NCBI GenBank assembly: GCA_016124655.1
Contig: WGNI01000001.1
Span: 62,001-126,000, forward strand
Length of the DNA stretch: 64,000 bases
Origin: Alphaproteobacteria bacterium
GTDB taxonomy: Bacteria > Pseudomonadota > Alphaproteobacteria > Caulobacterales > Aquidulcibacteraceae
Reading direction: 5' to 3'
Shown here in pieces: positions 1 through 8,411 of the stretch (position 1 is the first letter of the stretch; each line of letters opens with the position of its first letter). The notes under the pieces are model-generated. The model had not been told where the DNA came from. It ran no database searches and saw only the letters and a list, made by a program, of their open reading frames with translations. A program made the translations under genes and the position numbers.

Positions 1-452
1 GCACAGGTTTCCGTCGTCATCAAGTCTGCGATGCGTTCGCCGATGCGTGCGGGATAATAGCGCGTGCGCAAGCCGAGCCGCTTCATCAGCGTATCGCACA
101 AGCGCCGCGTTGGTCCGTAACAGGAATCCACAACAAGGATTTCACCGCCGTCGCGCGCGATCGTCATCAGCGCCAGCGTTACCGCGGCAAGCCCTGAGGG
201 CGCCAAGGTCGCACCGGCGCCGCCGCTAATTTCAAGCAAAGCCGAGCGCAGCGCCTGGTGCACGGCCATGCCTTCCAGGGCGTAGGTGCGTTTGCCTTCG
301 CCATAGAGGCCGTCGAGCGTATCGATCACCAAGGTTGATGCGCGATGCACCGGCGGATTGACTGCGCCGTCGGCCAGCGGTCCGCCGCGCCCGGCCAGCA
401 CGGCGCGGGTTTGCGGATGAAATCTGGAAAGATCGCCGGCGTTGCGCGACAC
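1..452 (-). CDS. metC: Cystathionine beta-lyase (N-terminal part; runs off the window)
   Basis: PLP-dependent Cys/Met metabolism lyase that would cleave cystathionine to homocysteine, pyruvate and ammonia in the cytosol. The first 150 codons are present; the rest lies before base 1. Visible family marks are NPPVHRAST near residue 35, the PSGLAAVTLAL stretch around residue 85 and VDSCYGPTRRLCDTLMKR around residue 108, typical of MetC. The Schiff-base lysine would be in the missing part. I chose the GTG at 452-450, one base after the sseA stop, because homology starts just behind it (SRNAGDLSRFHPQTRAVL). Expression is probably coupled to sseA, giving a small sulfur amino-acid operon. A cystathionine gamma-synthase or other close relative cannot be fully excluded from this fragment. 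Confidence 0.85.
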   Translation of the reverse strand, partial: MSRNAGDLSRFHPQTRAVLAGRGGPLADGAVNPPVHRASTLVIDTLDGLYGEGKRTYALEGMAVHQALRSALLEISGGAGATLAPSGLAAVTLALMTIARDGGEILVVDSCYGPTRRLCDTLMKRLGLRTRYYPARIGERIADLMTTETC

Positions 453-453
453 G

Positions 454-1296
454 TCAGGCGCCGGTTGCGATCGGCGCGTCGTCGCGCGCGCCCCATTCGG
501 CCCAGGATCCGTCATAGATCGCAACATCCCAACGGCCTAAGCGCGCCAGCGCCAAGGCGATCACCGCCGCGGACACGCCGGAGCCGCACGTCGCGACCAC
601 CGGCTTGAGCGGATCGACATCGGCCAGAGCCTGCTTGAGTTGTTCAGCGCTCAGCATAGCGCCGTCTTCAGTCAAGAGCGCCGTGAACGGCACGTTGCGC
701 GAACCAGGAATGTGGCCGCGCTTGAGGCCTTCGCGCGGTTCGGGCGCGTCACCGCGAAACCGCGCCGCGGGGCGCGCATCGAGGATCGTTGCGCTCTCCA
801 AGCCCGCGCGCACATCCTCAAACGCGCGCACGAGATCCATGCGCAGGCGCGGCGTGAAGTGGCGCTCCATGCGGCCAAGCGGCGGATCGGTTTCGATCGG
901 CAGCCCGGCGCGCTCCCAGGCGGGAAAGCCGCCGTCGAGCACGACGACGTCTTCATGGCCCATGACGCGGAACATCCACCAGGCGCGCGCGGCGGAGAAC
1001 ACGCCGTGGGAATCGTAAACCACGACACGGGCGCCGTCGCCCACGCCCAATTTCTTAACGCGCGAGGCGAATTTTTCCGGACTCGGCAACATGTGCGGCA
1101 GCGGCGAGTCCAGATCGGCGATCTCGTCGATGTCGAAGAAGCCCGCGCCGGGAATGCGGCGCTCCGCGTATTGGGCGCGCGCGTCTTTTGGGTCGGCGGG
1201 CAAGTACCAGGTGGCGTCGAGGATGCGGATGTCGGGCGCATCGAGACGCGCAGCGAGCCATTCCGGGGTTACCAGCGGGTCTTCTTGGGTCGGCAT
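454..1296 (-). CDS. sseA: 3-mercaptopyruvate sulfurtransferase
   Basis: Two-domain rhodanese, 280 aa, the usual length. It transfers sulfur from 3-mercaptopyruvate to thiophilic acceptors. The N-terminal inactive rhodanese domain (about residues 10-140) carries VVVYDSHGVFSAARAWWMFR. The C-terminal domain carries the active-site loop CGSGVSA near residue 235, matching the CG(S/T)GV loop of mercaptopyruvate sulfurtransferases rather than the CRxGxR loop of thiosulfate rhodaneses. The ATG giving MPTQEDPLVTPEWLA was chosen because earlier in-frame starts add a low-complexity leader running into the divergent promoter. metC follows after one base. The gene diverges from the ChrR-like gene, with about 85 bp between the starts. 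Confidence 0.93.
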   Translation of the reverse strand: MPTQEDPLVTPEWLAARLDAPDIRILDATWYLPADPKDARAQYAERRIPGAGFFDIDEIADLDSPLPHMLPSPEKFASRVKKLGVGDGARVVVYDSHGVFSAARAWWMFRVMGHEDVVVLDGGFPAWERAGLPIETDPPLGRMERHFTPRLRMDLVRAFEDVRAGLESATILDARPAARFRGDAPEPREGLKRGHIPGSRNVPFTALLTEDGAMLSAEQLKQALADVDPLKPVVATCGSGVSAAVIALALARLGRWDVAIYDGSWAEWGARDDAPIATGA

Positions 1297-1381
1297 GGAC
1301 CGATGATAGCGGCGTTTGCGGAGGCTCGGGAAGGCGCCATGGGCGGCTGATCCATGCTCGCCCAGGGCACGTAGAACGCAC

Positions 1382-2005
1382 ATGCAGCAAACGGACATTT
1401 CTGCGCCGCTTTACTTTGACTATGCCGCGGGCGCGCTGAGCCCCGCCATGGCGCTTTTGGCGCGCGCGCACATGAGCCTTTCAGCGGATGCGCGGCGCTG
1501 GGCCGAGACCGCGGACGCCGCCGGCGCGGCGTTCCTGGAGGACGCTCCGGTCGCGCCTGTGCAGGCCGCGCCCCTGCTTCCGGGCGCAACCGCCGTGGAC
1601 GCGCCCGATCGGGCCGTCGCAGACGACACGCTCGATGTCGCCGCGCTTTTGGACGGCGCGAACTGGCGCAAGCGGCCGCTGGGGGTGTGGGAGGCGGACG
1701 CCGGTCCCGCGGACGCGACGCTGGTGCGTTTGCCAGGGGGCGGAGGCTTGCCGGCGCACGATCATGCGGGCGACGAATGGACCTTGGTGCTCTCCGGCGC
1801 GTTTGAAGATGAGAGCGGCGTGCATCGCGCCGGGGATCTGTGTTTTGCAGAGCCGGGCGTGACGCATCGTCCGCGCGTGCAACGCGGAGAAGATTGCGTG
1901 TGCCTGGTGGTGCGATCCGGTCCAATGCGCATGCGCGGCGTGTGGGGCGCGCTGTCGGGCGCATCGCGCATGGCGCGCGCCGCATTGGGGAAGGCAGCGG
2001 CATGA
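1382..2005 (+). CDS. ChrR-like cupin protein, zinc-ligand-deficient anti-sigma relative
   Basis: 207-aa protein resembling ChrR, the anti-sigma factor of group ECF11 RpoE proteins in the singlet-oxygen response. The N-terminal part (residues 8-52; FDYAAGALSPAMALLARAHM) matches the anti-sigma helix region. The C-terminal part (about 105-190) is a cupin with HDHAGDEW, a downstream Glu and PGVTHRP as metal-site residues. Oddly, the H-x3-C-x2-C zinc ligands that follow this helix in ChrR are absent: the corresponding stretch reads HMSLSADARR. No ECF sigma gene adjoins it. It overlaps DUF6134 by ATGA and heads a three-gene operon. The ATG was picked because the family homology begins within ten residues. 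It may be a pure cupin sensor or a degenerate anti-sigma. Confidence 0.75.
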   Translation: MQQTDISAPLYFDYAAGALSPAMALLARAHMSLSADARRWAETADAAGAAFLEDAPVAPVQAAPLLPGATAVDAPDRAVADDTLDVAALLDGANWRKRPLGVWEADAGPADATLVRLPGGGGLPAHDHAGDEWTLVLSGAFEDESGVHRAGDLCFAEPGVTHRPRVQRGEDCVCLVVRSGPMRMRGVWGALSGASRMARAALGKAAA

Positions 2006-2658
2006 AGACGTTTGTTGCCGCCCTTGTCGCGCTGGCTGCATTCGCTGCGCCCGCCGCCGCGTTGTCGCCGGGACGAGTGGCGTTTGACGTGACGCGCAAC
2101 GGCCAGCCGTTCGGGCGCCACGAGGTCGTGGTCACGCAGGCTGGGCCCGCCACGGAGGTGCGCTCCACGGTGCGGTTGAGCGTTCGCGCGGGCCCGCTCA
2201 CCGTCTTCCGCTACGAGCATGATTGCGTCGAGACGTGGTCGCAGGATGCGCTGCAGGCTTTGGCGTGTTCGACGCTGAAGGATGGGCGGCGCACGCGCGT
2301 GGAGGCCGCGCGGCAAGGCGCCGCGTTGCGCGTCACGGGCGCGCAGGGCGCTGCGACTGTGAGCGGGGCCTTGCCCCCGACCTCATGGCCGACGACCGCG
2401 CGGCTTGAAGGCGGGTCTTACATCGACACTGAAACCGGCGCGACGCGGGATATCCGCATCAGCCGCATCGGGCGGGAAGTGGTGCAAGTGGCCGGGCGGC
2501 CCGTGACCGCGGATCGCTACCGCATCGCATCCTCGCTGGTCATGGACGCGTGGTATGACGCGCAAGGGCGCTGGGTGAAGGCGGCGTTTACTGCGCGCGG
2601 ACAGCGGATCGAATACACGCTGGCGACACCTCTTTCGGCGGCGCCGACGCCCTCGTGA
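2002..2658 (+). CDS. DUF6134 family secreted protein
   Basis: 218 aa with a clear Sec signal peptide (MKTFVAALVALAAFAAPAAA, cleavage after residue 20). The mature part looks beta-rich, with RVAFDVTRNGQPFGRHEVVV near its start and a DAWYDAQGRWVKAAF strand pair near its end, matching DUF6134 from memory. Function is unknown. It begins in a 4-base overlap with the ChrR-like gene and ends in a 4-base overlap with the SDR gene, so all three are probably translated from one mRNA. The context (fatty-acid methyltransferase, photolyase, flavin oxidase) suggests a role in envelope or lipid maintenance under oxidative stress; that is inference only. Confidence 0.75.
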   Translation: MKTFVAALVALAAFAAPAAALSPGRVAFDVTRNGQPFGRHEVVVTQAGPATEVRSTVRLSVRAGPLTVFRYEHDCVETWSQDALQALACSTLKDGRRTRVEAARQGAALRVTGAQGAATVSGALPPTSWPTTARLEGGSYIDTETGATRDIRISRIGREVVQVAGRPVTADRYRIASSLVMDAWYDAQGRWVKAAFTARGQRIEYTLATPLSAAPTPS

Positions 2659-3437
2659 GCCGAAAACCCGCTGACGTTGCGCATGGCTGCGCCTGGGTAA
2701 CGGGCGCAAGCTCCGGCATTGGGGCTTCGGTGACATCGCTGCTGGTCAAGCGCGGCTGGCGGGTCGCGGCGACCGCACGCAGCGCCGACAAGCTCAACGC
2801 TTTGCGCCAAAGCATTGGCGATGCAGTGATCGCAGCACCGGCGGATGTGTCCAACGCCCAGGCGATGCAATCCGCGGCGGCGCATATTCGCGCGACGCTT
2901 GGGCCGATTGGCCTCTTGATCGCGAATGCCGGAGTGTATCTGCCGATCGATGCGGCGGCGTTTTCCGCTGTGCGCGTGCGTCAGACTCTGGATGTCAACC
3001 TGATGGGCGTGGCTCACGCGCTGGAATGCGTGCTGCCGGACATGTGCGCGCGGCGGCAGGGCCATGTGCACATTGTCTCTTCAGCCACGGGGTTTGGCGG
3101 CATGCCGACATCGAGCGCCTATGGCGCGTCGAAAGCCGCGCTGATCAATATGGCGGAATGCTTGAAGATCGAGCTGGAGCGCCATGGCGTGGGCGTGTCG
3201 CTGTCAACGCCGGGCTTCGTCGATACGCCCGCGCAGGACGAGAACACGTTTCCCAAGCCGTTCATGATTTCGCCGGAAGAGGCGGCGCGGCGCATTGTCG
3301 GCGCTGTGGAGCGCGGCGGCTTTGAAACGACGTTTCCACGCCGGTTCACCTGGGCGCTCAAGGCGCTCTACGCGCTGCCGAAGCCGGTCTATCTGCCCTT
3401 GGTGCGCGCGCAGACGGGTTGGAACAAGGCGCTCTAG
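2655..3437 (+). CDS. Short-chain dehydrogenase/reductase
   Basis: 260-aa classical SDR. It has the nucleotide loop TGASSGIGASV (residues 16-26), the NAG motif (LLIANAGVYLP, about 91-101), the catalytic Ser in HIVSSATGFGG, and YGASKAALINM with the Tyr and Lys near residues 156 and 160. The substrate is unknown. The GTG start overlaps the DUF6134 stop (GTGA), and the remaining coding sequence matches the family N terminus immediately. An SDR is a common companion of cfa/DUF1365/photolyase clusters, so action on a lipid or oxidised carbonyl is plausible. It converges on the methyltransferase gene with only 5 bp between stops. Confidence 0.88.
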   Translation: MSRKPADVAHGCAWVTGASSGIGASVTSLLVKRGWRVAATARSADKLNALRQSIGDAVIAAPADVSNAQAMQSAAAHIRATLGPIGLLIANAGVYLPIDAAAFSAVRVRQTLDVNLMGVAHALECVLPDMCARRQGHVHIVSSATGFGGMPTSSAYGASKAALINMAECLKIELERHGVGVSLSTPGFVDTPAQDENTFPKPFMISPEEAARRIVGAVERGGFETTFPRRFTWALKALYALPKPVYLPLVRAQTGWNKAL

Positions 3438-3442
3438 GCGGC

Positions 3443-4693
3443 TTATTTGCTCAGCGCGAGTTGAATCACATCGGTGCGCTTGCTGGAGAAGCCGGCGTAG
3501 CAATAGTTCAGATAGAACCGCCACAGCCGTTTGAAGTCCTCGTCGAAGCCCATGGCGCGGATGTCGCTCCAGGCGTGCTGGAAGGCGTCGTCCCACAGCG
3601 TCAAGGTGCGGGCGTAATCGGCGCCGAACGGCTCGTAGCCTTGCCAGACGAGACCAGAGCGGGCGACTTCTTCCCGCAGGCGGCTGAGGCTCGGGAGCAT
3701 GCCGCCTGGAAACACGTAGCGTTGGATGAAGTCCGTGCGGCTGCGATAGCTTTCAAACAACGCATCCTGAATGGTGATGATTTGTAGGCCAGCGCGGCCG
3801 CCGGGCTTCAGCGTTTCGGCGATCTTGCCGAAATAGGCTGGCCAATAGCGCTCGCCCACGGCTTCAAACATTTCGATCGAGGCGATCTTGTCGAACTGTC
3901 CCTGGGTGTCGCGATAGTCCTGCAGGCGGATCTCGACATGGTCGCTCAAGCCGGCTTCTGCGATGCGCTTTGAGGCAAAAGCGTGCTGGGCCTCAGAGAT
4001 GGTGAGACCGACGACCTGGGCGCCGAAATCGCGCGCGGCGACTTCCGCGAATCCGCCCCAGCCGCAGCCGATCTCCAGCACGCGGTCGCCCGGTTGCAGC
4101 GCCATCGCGCGCGCGAGCGCGGTATACTTTTCCTTCTGCGCGTCTTCGAGCGTTAAGTGCTCGCGCGTGAACCGCGCAGAGGAATAGGTCATCGAGGGAT
4201 CGAGCCACGCGGCGTAGAAGGCGTTGCCGAGATCGTAGTGCTCATAGATGTTGCGCCGCGCGCCGGTCTTGGAGTTTTCGCGCGAGCGGTGAAACAGCGC
4301 ATTGAGCGCACGCCCGATCTTGCCGCCTTTGAACACACGGGCAATGCGATCGGCATTGCCGGACAGGAACGTTAGTACCGCGCCGAGGTTCGGCGCGCTC
4401 CATTCGCCGGCCACATAGCCTTCTGCGAAGCCGATATCGCCGCGCTGCAAAACGCGTTTCGCAAATGCAAAATCATGCACGACCAAGGCGCGGTCGGGGC
4501 CGCGGCCGTCGCCGAAGCGCATGCGGCGTCCATCCGGCATGCGCATCACCAATGCGCCGTCGCGCAGATTGAGACACGCGAAGGCCACGGCCTTGAACGT
4601 GGCCGGCGCCGCCAATGCGGCGATGAGGGCGGGCGAGGCCCGCTCGGTGTCGGCTTCCCGGTCGGGACCGCCGAAGACAGCTTCCATTGTCAT
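3443..4693 (-). CDS. cfa: Cyclopropane-fatty-acid synthase-like SAM methyltransferase
   Basis: 416 aa, full length for CfaS-type enzymes that methylate unsaturated acyl chains of membrane phospholipids. The N-terminal region (1-125) is the lipid-binding part, followed by NIYEHYDLGNAFYAAWLD (about 150-167) and the SAM site VLEIGCGWGGFAEVAARDFG (about 199-218). Family members include true cyclopropane synthases and UfaM-type enzymes of furan fatty acid synthesis described in Rhodobacter sphaeroides; sequence reading alone cannot separate them. DUF1365 and a flavin amine oxidase, usual partners, lie directly upstream on the same strand. The start is 4 bases after the DUF1365 stop; a second ATG two codons later is possible. 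Confidence 0.88.
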   Translation of the reverse strand: MTMEAVFGGPDREADTERASPALIAALAAPATFKAVAFACLNLRDGALVMRMPDGRRMRFGDGRGPDRALVVHDFAFAKRVLQRGDIGFAEGYVAGEWSAPNLGAVLTFLSGNADRIARVFKGGKIGRALNALFHRSRENSKTGARRNIYEHYDLGNAFYAAWLDPSMTYSSARFTREHLTLEDAQKEKYTALARAMALQPGDRVLEIGCGWGGFAEVAARDFGAQVVGLTISEAQHAFASKRIAEAGLSDHVEIRLQDYRDTQGQFDKIASIEMFEAVGERYWPAYFGKIAETLKPGGRAGLQIITIQDALFESYRSRTDFIQRYVFPGGMLPSLSRLREEVARSGLVWQGYEPFGADYARTLTLWDDAFQHAWSDIRAMGFDEDFKRLWRFYLNYCYAGFSSKRTDVIQLALSK

Positions 4694-4697
4694 GGCG

Positions 4698-5495
4698 TCA
4701 CCACGGATGTGCTTGCGTTAGAGATAGTTGCTCAGGGGCGGAGGTTAAAGGCGTCCGCGGCGGCGGCGGCTTGGCGCGATAGCCCGCGCCGCGCATCCAG
4801 ATGAACAGCGCTTCCCAATGGATCGCCGCCATCACGCCGATGGATTGCAGCGGCAACGATGTGATCGCGCGCAGCAGCGTTGCGTCGGATAGGGGCAGGC
4901 GGCGGCCGTTAAGGGTCGCGGTGTGACGCACTGTGCCCTCCACATCGTTGAGGATGGACAGCGCGAAGGCGCCGTCCGGCGGGCGCACGCGAAAATGATA
5001 CTGACCCTCAATATCGAAAAAGGGCGACACATGGAGTTGCTTCGGCGCTGAAGCGACCCTGTTTGGCGCGTAGGGCGTGACGTAGGCGTGGGTTTCGCGG
5101 AACGTGTTGTTCACTTCGTAGATGACGCCGCGCAAGGCGTTGTCGGGTCCGTATCCGAAGTACACCGAGAGCGGATTGAACACGCGGCCGAAGAACCGCG
5201 GCATGCAAAGCAAAAAGATGCGGCCGCCATCCAGGCGGACGCTGGCGGTTGCAAAGGCTTGTTCCGCCCAGGCGCGTAGCGGCGCGCCGCTGCGATCGCC
5301 GTGATCGCTGTCGTGAACGCTTAAAATGCCGGATTGATTGTAACGCAACAGCCGCGTGCGTTTTGCGGTTTCTCCGATCGTGTCGATGTCGAGGAACAGC
5401 TGGAACAGGCGATAGCGGAGCCGGCGCGTGAACGGCTGATGCCGGACATGCACCGTTTCGTTGAAATAAAGCCCGGCTTGTGGCGCGCCGACCAT
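4698..5495 (-). CDS. DUF1365 domain-containing protein
   Basis: 265 aa, covering the family almost end to end. Recognisable parts are LYFNETVHVRHQPFTRRLRY at residues 7-26, the FFGRVFNPLSVYFGY block near residue 95, and VSPFFDIEGQYHFRV near 145. The biochemical activity is not established. DUF1365 proteins nearly always travel with a Cfa-like methyltransferase and a flavin amine oxidase, as here, suggesting a shared step in modifying membrane fatty acids. The ATG was chosen because it overlaps the upstream stop by one base (TGATG) and the preceding in-frame residues read as low-complexity Arg-rich sequence. Confidence 0.9.
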   Translation of the reverse strand: MVGAPQAGLYFNETVHVRHQPFTRRLRYRLFQLFLDIDTIGETAKRTRLLRYNQSGILSVHDSDHGDRSGAPLRAWAEQAFATASVRLDGGRIFLLCMPRFFGRVFNPLSVYFGYGPDNALRGVIYEVNNTFRETHAYVTPYAPNRVASAPKQLHVSPFFDIEGQYHFRVRPPDGAFALSILNDVEGTVRHTATLNGRRLPLSDATLLRAITSLPLQSIGVMAAIHWEALFIWMRGAGYRAKPPPPRTPLTSAPEQLSLTQAHPW

Positions 5496-6808
5496 CACGC
5501 AGCGGCCGATGTGACGTCGAGCGCTTCGGCCGGCGCGGACATGGGATGGATGGCGGGTTGCGTCCACGGTGCGCGCCCGCCCAAGGCTTCGGCGGCGCGC
5601 AAGCCGGCGGTCAAGCCGTCTTCGTGAAATCCGTAGCCGAGCCAGGCGCCGGCGTAGGAAATGACATCGCCGTCGCGCGCGGGACCCAATACGCGCTGGG
5701 CCTGCAAGGCGGCGGCGTTGAATTGCGGATGATCGTAGGCGTAGGAGGCGAATGTCAGCTCGGGCGCGGGCGGCGTTTCGGGATTGAGCGTGACGAACAC
5801 CGGGCGCTCAGACGCGATGCCCTGCAGCGCATTCATCCAATAGGTGACGCAGACTCGTTGGCCATCGCCCGCGCCGCGCAGATAATTCCATGACGCCCAC
5901 GCCGCGCGGCGACGGGGCATCAGGCGCGGATCGCGATGTAGATAGGCTGTGTTCGGCGCATAGCCGATGGCCGCGAGCGCTGTGCGCTCTTCGGGATGAG
6001 GGTCCACCAACATGCGCAGCGTGTCGGCGGAATGGGCAGCGCAGATGACATGATCGAACGGCTCGGGCGCGCAGCCCTCGACTTGAACGGTTGCGCCAGC
6101 GCTGTTGCGCGCGATGGCGAGGACACGCGCATTCTTGCGCACGCGCGGACCGAGCTGAGCCTCCAGAACAGAGACATAGGAGATGCTGCCGCCGACGATG
6201 CTGCGCCACATCGGCCGGCGCGCATGCAACAGGCGATGATTGTTGAAGAAGCGCAGGAAGCTGGCGGCGGGATAGCGCAACATGTCGTGTTCCGGCGTGG
6301 ACCAAATCGCTGCGCCCATCGGCAACAGGTAATGTTTCAGAAGGCCGCGACCGATGCCCTTTTGCTGGACATATTCCTCCAGCGTGCACGCGGCGATCTG
6401 GCTGCGTTCAAGGTCCGCGCGGGCCTGCGCGCTGAAGCGGACGATATCGCCCAGCATGCACAGGAATTGCGGGCGCCACATATTGCGCTTCCAGGCAAAC
6501 AATCCCTGCAGGCCATTGCTGGACCATTCAAAGCCCTTGGGATCGCTGACCGAAAAGCTCATGTCGGATTCAAACGTGGCGACGCCGAGATGGTCCAACA
6601 ATCCGACGAGATTGGGATAGTTCAGTTCGTTGAACACGATGAAGCCGGTATCGACGGCGATCGTCGCGCCGTCATAGTCGATGGTCGCGGTGTTGGCGTG
6701 GCCGCCCAGTCTTGGCGCGGCTTCAAACAGCGTGACGTCGTGGACATCCTTAAGCGCGAGCGCTGCGCCCAAGCCGGAAACGCCGCCGCCGACAATTGCA
6801 ATGCGCAT
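5495..6808 (-). CDS. FAD-dependent flavin-containing amine oxidase family protein
   Basis: 437 aa. The N terminus is a dinucleotide-binding fold (MRIAIVGGGVSGLGAALALK, residues 1-20) with the downstream acidic residue and GG motif (LFEAAPRLGGHANT, about 31-44). The C-terminal segment SYAGAWLGYGFHEDGL is the usual second FAD contact of this family. Relatives adjacent to DUF1365 and Cfa are NAD(P)/FAD oxidoreductases thought to desaturate or oxidise acyl chains; related Rhodobacter proteins act in furan fatty acid synthesis. It sits 18 bp downstream of the photolyase gene and overlaps DUF1365 by one base, so the four minus-strand genes form one operon. Confidence 0.88.
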   Translation of the reverse strand: MRIAIVGGGVSGLGAALALKDVHDVTLFEAAPRLGGHANTATIDYDGATIAVDTGFIVFNELNYPNLVGLLDHLGVATFESDMSFSVSDPKGFEWSSNGLQGLFAWKRNMWRPQFLCMLGDIVRFSAQARADLERSQIAACTLEEYVQQKGIGRGLLKHYLLPMGAAIWSTPEHDMLRYPAASFLRFFNNHRLLHARRPMWRSIVGGSISYVSVLEAQLGPRVRKNARVLAIARNSAGATVQVEGCAPEPFDHVICAAHSADTLRMLVDPHPEERTALAAIGYAPNTAYLHRDPRLMPRRRAAWASWNYLRGAGDGQRVCVTYWMNALQGIASERPVFVTLNPETPPAPELTFASYAYDHPQFNAAALQAQRVLGPARDGDVISYAGAWLGYGFHEDGLTAGLRAAEALGGRAPWTQPAIHPMSAPAEALDVTSAAA

Positions 6809-6826
6809 GAAAGAGGGCTCCAGACC

Positions 6827-8317
6827 TTAGGCGGCGGACTTGATGTGCTGGTAGGCGTCGAGCGCACGCTGACGCGCCTTGGCGTGATCGACGATGGGGG
6901 CGGGATAGTCCCGGCCCAATCTCACGCCGGCTTCGCTCAGTTCAAGCGGGGTCGCTGCAAACGGCTTGTGGATCAGCGCATCGGGCAGGCGCGCGAGTTC
7001 GGGAACCCAGCGGCGCACATAGGCGCCGTCGGGATCGAATTTCTCGCCTTGGGAAACCGGATTGAAGACGCGGAAATAGGGCGCAGCGTCCGCGCCGGAG
7101 CCGGCGACCCACTGCCAGGAGGCGGCGTTCACCGCCAGATCGGCGTCGACCAGGGTATCCCAGAACCAGGCTTCGCCGCGGCGCCAATCGACCAGGAGGT
7201 CCTTGATGAGGAACGAGGCCGCGATCATGCGCACCCGGTTGTGCATCCAGCCGGTGGTCCAGAGCTCACGCATGCCGGCGTCGACAATCGGATAGCCGGT
7301 CAGGCCCTTGGTCCAGGCGGAATAGAGCTTGCCGTCATGGGCCCAGGGGAAGGCGTCGAACTGGGCCTTCCAATTCTTCGCCGGCAGGTCGGGCCAGTGG
7401 AACAGGAGGTGGTAGGCGAATTCGCGCCAGCCGATCTCGGCCAGGAATTTGTCGCCGGCCTTCTGGCCCTTGGCGGCGTCCATCGCGGCGTGGACCGCGC
7501 TCCACACCTGCAGCGGCGAAATCTCGCCCCAGTGCAAGTGCGGCGAGAGCCGGGACGTGCCCGGCGCGCCGGGTGTGTTGCGTTGGTCGGCGTAGCCGGC
7601 AAGCGCGGCATCGAGGAAGCGGGTCAGCCGTTTACGCGCGCCAGCCTCGCCGGGGGGCCAGGCTTCGCGCATGCCGCCGGCCCAGTCCGGTTTCGACGGC
7701 GTGAGCGCCCAATCCTCCAACCGGTCGGAGGCGGTCGCGCCCTCCCACGCCTTGAGCGCCTTGGGCGCGGGGAGGGCCGCGCGGGCGACGCCCTTGGCGA
7801 GGCAGGCGCGCCAGAACGGGGAAAACACCTTGAAGGGTTCATCGGCCTGGGTGCGGATTTCCCATGGCTCGAACAAAAGCGCGCCGTTGCTGCTCTCTGC
7901 GGCGACGCCCTGCTTCTGGGCCCAGGCCTTGATCTTGGCGTCGCGGGCGACCGAGAACGGCTCATAGAGCCGGTTCCAGAACAGCGCGCCGGCGCCGGTG
8001 TCCTTGATCAGCTGTTGGAGCGCGGCCTGCGCTTCGCCGTTGCGCAGGATGAGCCTGGCGCCGCGCGCCGCAAGGCTCTCGGACAGCGCCTGGAGACTGT
8101 GGTGGAGCCACCAGCGCGAGGCCCCGCCCCAGCGCCATTCCCGAGGTGTTTCGTCATCGAGGATGTAGAGGAAGACCAGAGGCCGGCGGCTGCGCTGCGC
8201 GGCGTCGAGGGCGGGGTTGTCGGCCAGGCGCAAATCCTGGCGAAACCAGACGATTGCGGGGCTCTGATCGGGGGATGCGGCGCGCGGCTTTGACACTTGG
8301 GGTGTACGCTTTTTCAC
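6827..8317 (-). CDS. phrB: Deoxyribodipyrimidine photolyase (cryptochrome/photolyase family)
   Basis: 496-aa light-driven DNA repair enzyme that reverses UV-induced pyrimidine dimers. An N-terminal alpha/beta antenna domain begins with IVWFRQDLRLADNPAL (about 22-37). The helical FAD domain contains GLTGYPIVDAGMRELWTTGW and WQWVAGSGADAAPYFRVFNP, the conserved FAD and lesion-binding blocks of class I photolyases. The roughly 20-residue N-terminal tail before the fold is charged and dispensable-looking, so the true start might lie slightly downstream. It is first in the operon with the amine oxidase, DUF1365 and cfa-like genes, the composition of a light/singlet-oxygen stress regulon. It diverges from hldD. 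Confidence 0.93.
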   Translation of the reverse strand: MKKRTPQVSKPRAASPDQSPAIVWFRQDLRLADNPALDAAQRSRRPLVFLYILDDETPREWRWGGASRWWLHHSLQALSESLAARGARLILRNGEAQAALQQLIKDTGAGALFWNRLYEPFSVARDAKIKAWAQKQGVAAESSNGALLFEPWEIRTQADEPFKVFSPFWRACLAKGVARAALPAPKALKAWEGATASDRLEDWALTPSKPDWAGGMREAWPPGEAGARKRLTRFLDAALAGYADQRNTPGAPGTSRLSPHLHWGEISPLQVWSAVHAAMDAAKGQKAGDKFLAEIGWREFAYHLLFHWPDLPAKNWKAQFDAFPWAHDGKLYSAWTKGLTGYPIVDAGMRELWTTGWMHNRVRMIAASFLIKDLLVDWRRGEAWFWDTLVDADLAVNAASWQWVAGSGADAAPYFRVFNPVSQGEKFDPDGAYVRRWVPELARLPDALIHKPFAATPLELSEAGVRLGRDYPAPIVDHAKARQRALDAYQHIKSAA

Positions 8318-8411
8318 CTAGGGCGGATCAGTCGCGCCAGCGCTTGTCAGCGGCCCCGCTGCTGGCGCACAACCGGCCGGTGATCGCTGTTTCTCGACCC
8401 TGGATTTCACC

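Noticed and set aside
5996-8293. A 765-codon open frame on the plus strand
   Set aside because: It is antisense to the amine oxidase and photolyase genes, whose motifs are unmistakable. Its translation is Arg/Gly/Ala-rich with no family features; such frames are common by-products of high GC at third positions.
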